Shown: piece by piece, positions 24,171-25,713 of the stretch
Layout: every line of letters begins with the position of its first letter
How positions within the stretch are numbered: the stretch's first letter is position 1
NCBI GenBank assembly: GCA_966128725.1
Contig: CBHYLN010000076.1
Coordinates: 1-25,713 of the forward strand
Source: JAFDZV01 sp966128725
Lineage (GTDB): Bacteria > Bacteroidota > Ignavibacteria > OLB7
Reading direction: 5' to 3'
Length of the DNA: 25,713 bases
The notes under the pieces: model-generated
What the model was told of the DNA's origin: nothing
What the model saw: only the letters and a program-made list of their open reading frames with translations
Database searches by the model: none
Translations under genes and position numbers: made by a program

Positions 24171-24248
24171 GATACCTCCTGTGCGATTGTAGGACCGTGA
24201 AGGCGCGTTGCATAAGGGCTCGAGGCACGCGCACTGTGCCTGCCCGCA

Positions 24249-24662
24249 TCACAGCGGATTGTTCCACGCCGTATTCTGCAGTACGATGCGGTAGCCGTCG
24301 GGGTCCTGAAACGTGCGGCCGCGCACGGCCCAGTACGGATTGAACGGCGCAACCTCCACAAATGCCGCCGCCAGCATATCGGCACACCGCTGCTCCCATT
24401 GGGCATGGTCCGGAATATATAACACAGCAAGGTCTTCCTGGGTTGGCGCCGGGACCACCGGGTGATGCCGGCACAGCGTGAACTCGAAGTGATACTCCGC
24501 ATCCGCATAACCCAGCATCACGCCATCGAATCCGTCGTGGTTCTCGAAGCGCGCAAGCACGCGCATCCCCAGCCCACCGCAATACATGCGTTCGGTTATG
24601 GCCAGGTCGCGCACGGGGCGTGCCACGCGGAGATGAATCGACACAGGCTCGACGTTATTCAT
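24249..24662 (-). CDS. VOC family (glyoxalase/bleomycin-resistance fold) protein
   Basis: A 137-residue protein with the paired beta-alpha-beta-beta-beta layout of vicinal oxygen chelate proteins: SIHLRVARPVRDLAITERMY then GGLGMRVLARFENH, DGVMLGYADAEYHFEFTL, and in the second half VEVAPFNPYWAVRGRTFQDP followed by DGYRIVLQN. Candidate metal ligands are His9 and the Glu in YHFEF; the last expected Glu is replaced by Gln in VLQN, so activity as a metal enzyme is uncertain. Substrate unknown. Co-directional with DUF1801 and the hydrolase upstream. Confidence 0.85.
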   Translation of the reverse strand: MNNVEPVSIHLRVARPVRDLAITERMYCGGLGMRVLARFENHDGFDGVMLGYADAEYHFEFTLCRHHPVVPAPTQEDLAVLYIPDHAQWEQRCADMLAAAFVEVAPFNPYWAVRGRTFQDPDGYRIVLQNTAWNNPL

Positions 24663-24815
24663 CTGGAAGTATGGGTAAATGGGTAAGCGTACGGTTCAAG
24701 GCTTCGTCCGCACGGTGCACATGCCTAACGTTGCTGGAACACAACCCGGCCTGCACACCTCCCCACCCCGGAGAAGCAAGGGACGCCAAGCGGCATGGCA
24801 GCCGCGCGCCTGCCC

Positions 24816-25688
24816 TTATTGCTTCAGGCATGCGTCAAGATACCGAAGCACCTGGCCGGGCAGCTCGGCATGGAAGGCTTCGCGATCGAAGCCGGGCGGA
24901 TCGGTGGAAGGAAGAAATGCCGGGCTGCGCATCGCGGGCGGGAATGGGCTGAGGAACGAGAAATGGCCGGCGTTGGGGACCACCACCAGCGTTACGCGAT
25001 CCCGATCGGGCACGCGATCCAGCACGATGTTGGCCTGCCAGCGCGGCGTGTAGGGGTCATGTTCGGCAACAAACATCAGGATGGGGACAGCCACATTCTG
25101 CAGGGAATCGCCCGGCAGATACCACGGCGTTGCCGGCGCCATGAGCACCAGCGCACGCACACGCGAATCGGCCACAACGTCCACCGGCCGATCGCGCCCG
25201 TACCACGGCGTGCCGCCGGCAACGGCCAGCGCGGTGTAGCCGCCAATGGAGTGGCCCACAATGGCAACGTTATCCGCCTGAACAACGTGCGCGAAGAACG
25301 GATCGGCGGCAACGGCATCGATGGTATGCCGCACGTGCCGTGGGCGATACACAAGATTCTGGTACGTGTCGGCAAGGTGGTTGTCCTCCCGGTTGTTGCC
25401 GTGGTGCTGTACCAGAGCAACAACGTAGCCGTTGCGGGCCAGGCACGTTGTGATGCCCCGATACAGCAGGTGCGAGCCGCTGTTGCCGTGAGATATCACC
25501 ACCAGCGGGTAGCGACCATCGGCCACGGGCGCGTTGGTGCTGACCTCGATGGTATACGGCCCAAAGGCCACCGGGGCCGAGGGAACGTCCGTGGGATACA
25601 TCACAAGCACCGGGAACTCGATGCTCTCGGCTGGATCGGTTATCCGCATCTGGCGACAGCCAACAAACATGTGGGGTTCGGAATTCAT
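24816..25688 (-). CDS. Alpha/beta hydrolase (PAF-acetylhydrolase/PETase-like dienelactone hydrolase group)
   Basis: A 290-residue protein from the ATG at 25688; the frame remains open to the window end, so a longer start outside the window is not excluded. The oxyanion strand PLVVISHGNSGSH (~61-73), nucleophile elbow IVGHSIGGYTAL (S147), acid MFVAEHDPYTPR (D211) and histidine NAGHFSF (H242) form a complete catalytic triad. The N-terminal VGCRQMRITDPAESIEFPVL and YPT motifs (~9-33) are those of predicted dienelactone hydrolase/acetylhydrolase proteins. No signal peptide is evident with this start. Likely an esterase acting on a small acyl ester. Confidence 0.88.
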   Translation of the reverse strand: MNSEPHMFVGCRQMRITDPAESIEFPVLVMYPTDVPSAPVAFGPYTIEVSTNAPVADGRYPLVVISHGNSGSHLLYRGITTCLARNGYVVALVQHHGNNREDNHLADTYQNLVYRPRHVRHTIDAVAADPFFAHVVQADNVAIVGHSIGGYTALAVAGGTPWYGRDRPVDVVADSRVRALVLMAPATPWYLPGDSLQNVAVPILMFVAEHDPYTPRWQANIVLDRVPDRDRVTLVVVPNAGHFSFLSPFPPAMRSPAFLPSTDPPGFDREAFHAELPGQVLRYLDACLKQ

Positions 25689-25713
25689 ATACACAGGGGT
25701 TACAGGCCGTAGA

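Overview
The window reads as a chromosomal segment of a free-living Gram-negative bacterium of the Bacteroidota/Chlorobi (FCB) superphylum. Four large secreted proteins end in a C-terminal type IX secretion (T9SS type A) sorting module, a family trait largely restricted to that superphylum. The moderately high GC content and the accompanying genes (TPR-HTH regulator, DUF4287, DUF1801, GlsB/YeaQ) would fit a Kapabacteria/Ignavibacteria-like lineage, but that placement is inference. No rRNA, tRNA, CRISPR array or phage module was seen.

Layout. 1-2166 (minus) is a run of membrane/coiled-coil genes of unknown function. Its last member is cut by the window edge and looks chimeric. 2458-6402 (minus) holds two T9SS-exported extracellular proteins. 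6709-9158 (minus) holds a possible small lipoprotein, a GNAT-SRPBCC fusion, a macro-domain protein and a GlsB-type membrane protein; the last three form a likely operon. 9712-11062 (minus) holds an aminoglycoside-phosphotransferase-like kinase and an SRPBCC protein. 11369-11890 (plus) is a short SAM-dependent methyltransferase. 11993-14821 (minus) is a 942-residue T9SS protein.

15190-16216 is the only clearly mobile region. It is a 5'-truncated integrase-core transposase with paired end repeats, and it abuts a 118-bp near-identical copy of the 3' end of the methyltransferase gene. 16238-17406 (minus) holds a CpdA-like phosphodiesterase, whose translation start region is tandemly duplicated, and a DUF4287 protein. 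They are divergent from a TPR/LuxR-type regulator (17628-19295, plus), which is followed by a T9SS protein with sialidase-like 'DGG.TW' repeats (19539-21248, plus). Strong hairpins close that unit. 21446-22712 holds two small unknown genes. 22872-25688 (minus) is a co-directional set: membrane protein, 56-residue membrane protein, DUF1801, VOC protein and alpha/beta hydrolase.

Most genes are housekeeping or stress/accessory single genes rather than one pathway. The points most worth a second look are the IS/methyltransferase-fragment junction, the duplicated start region of the phosphodiesterase gene, the GNAT-SRPBCC fusion beside a macro-domain gene, the uncharacterised coiled-coil membrane operon, and a probable chimeric join at the left edge.
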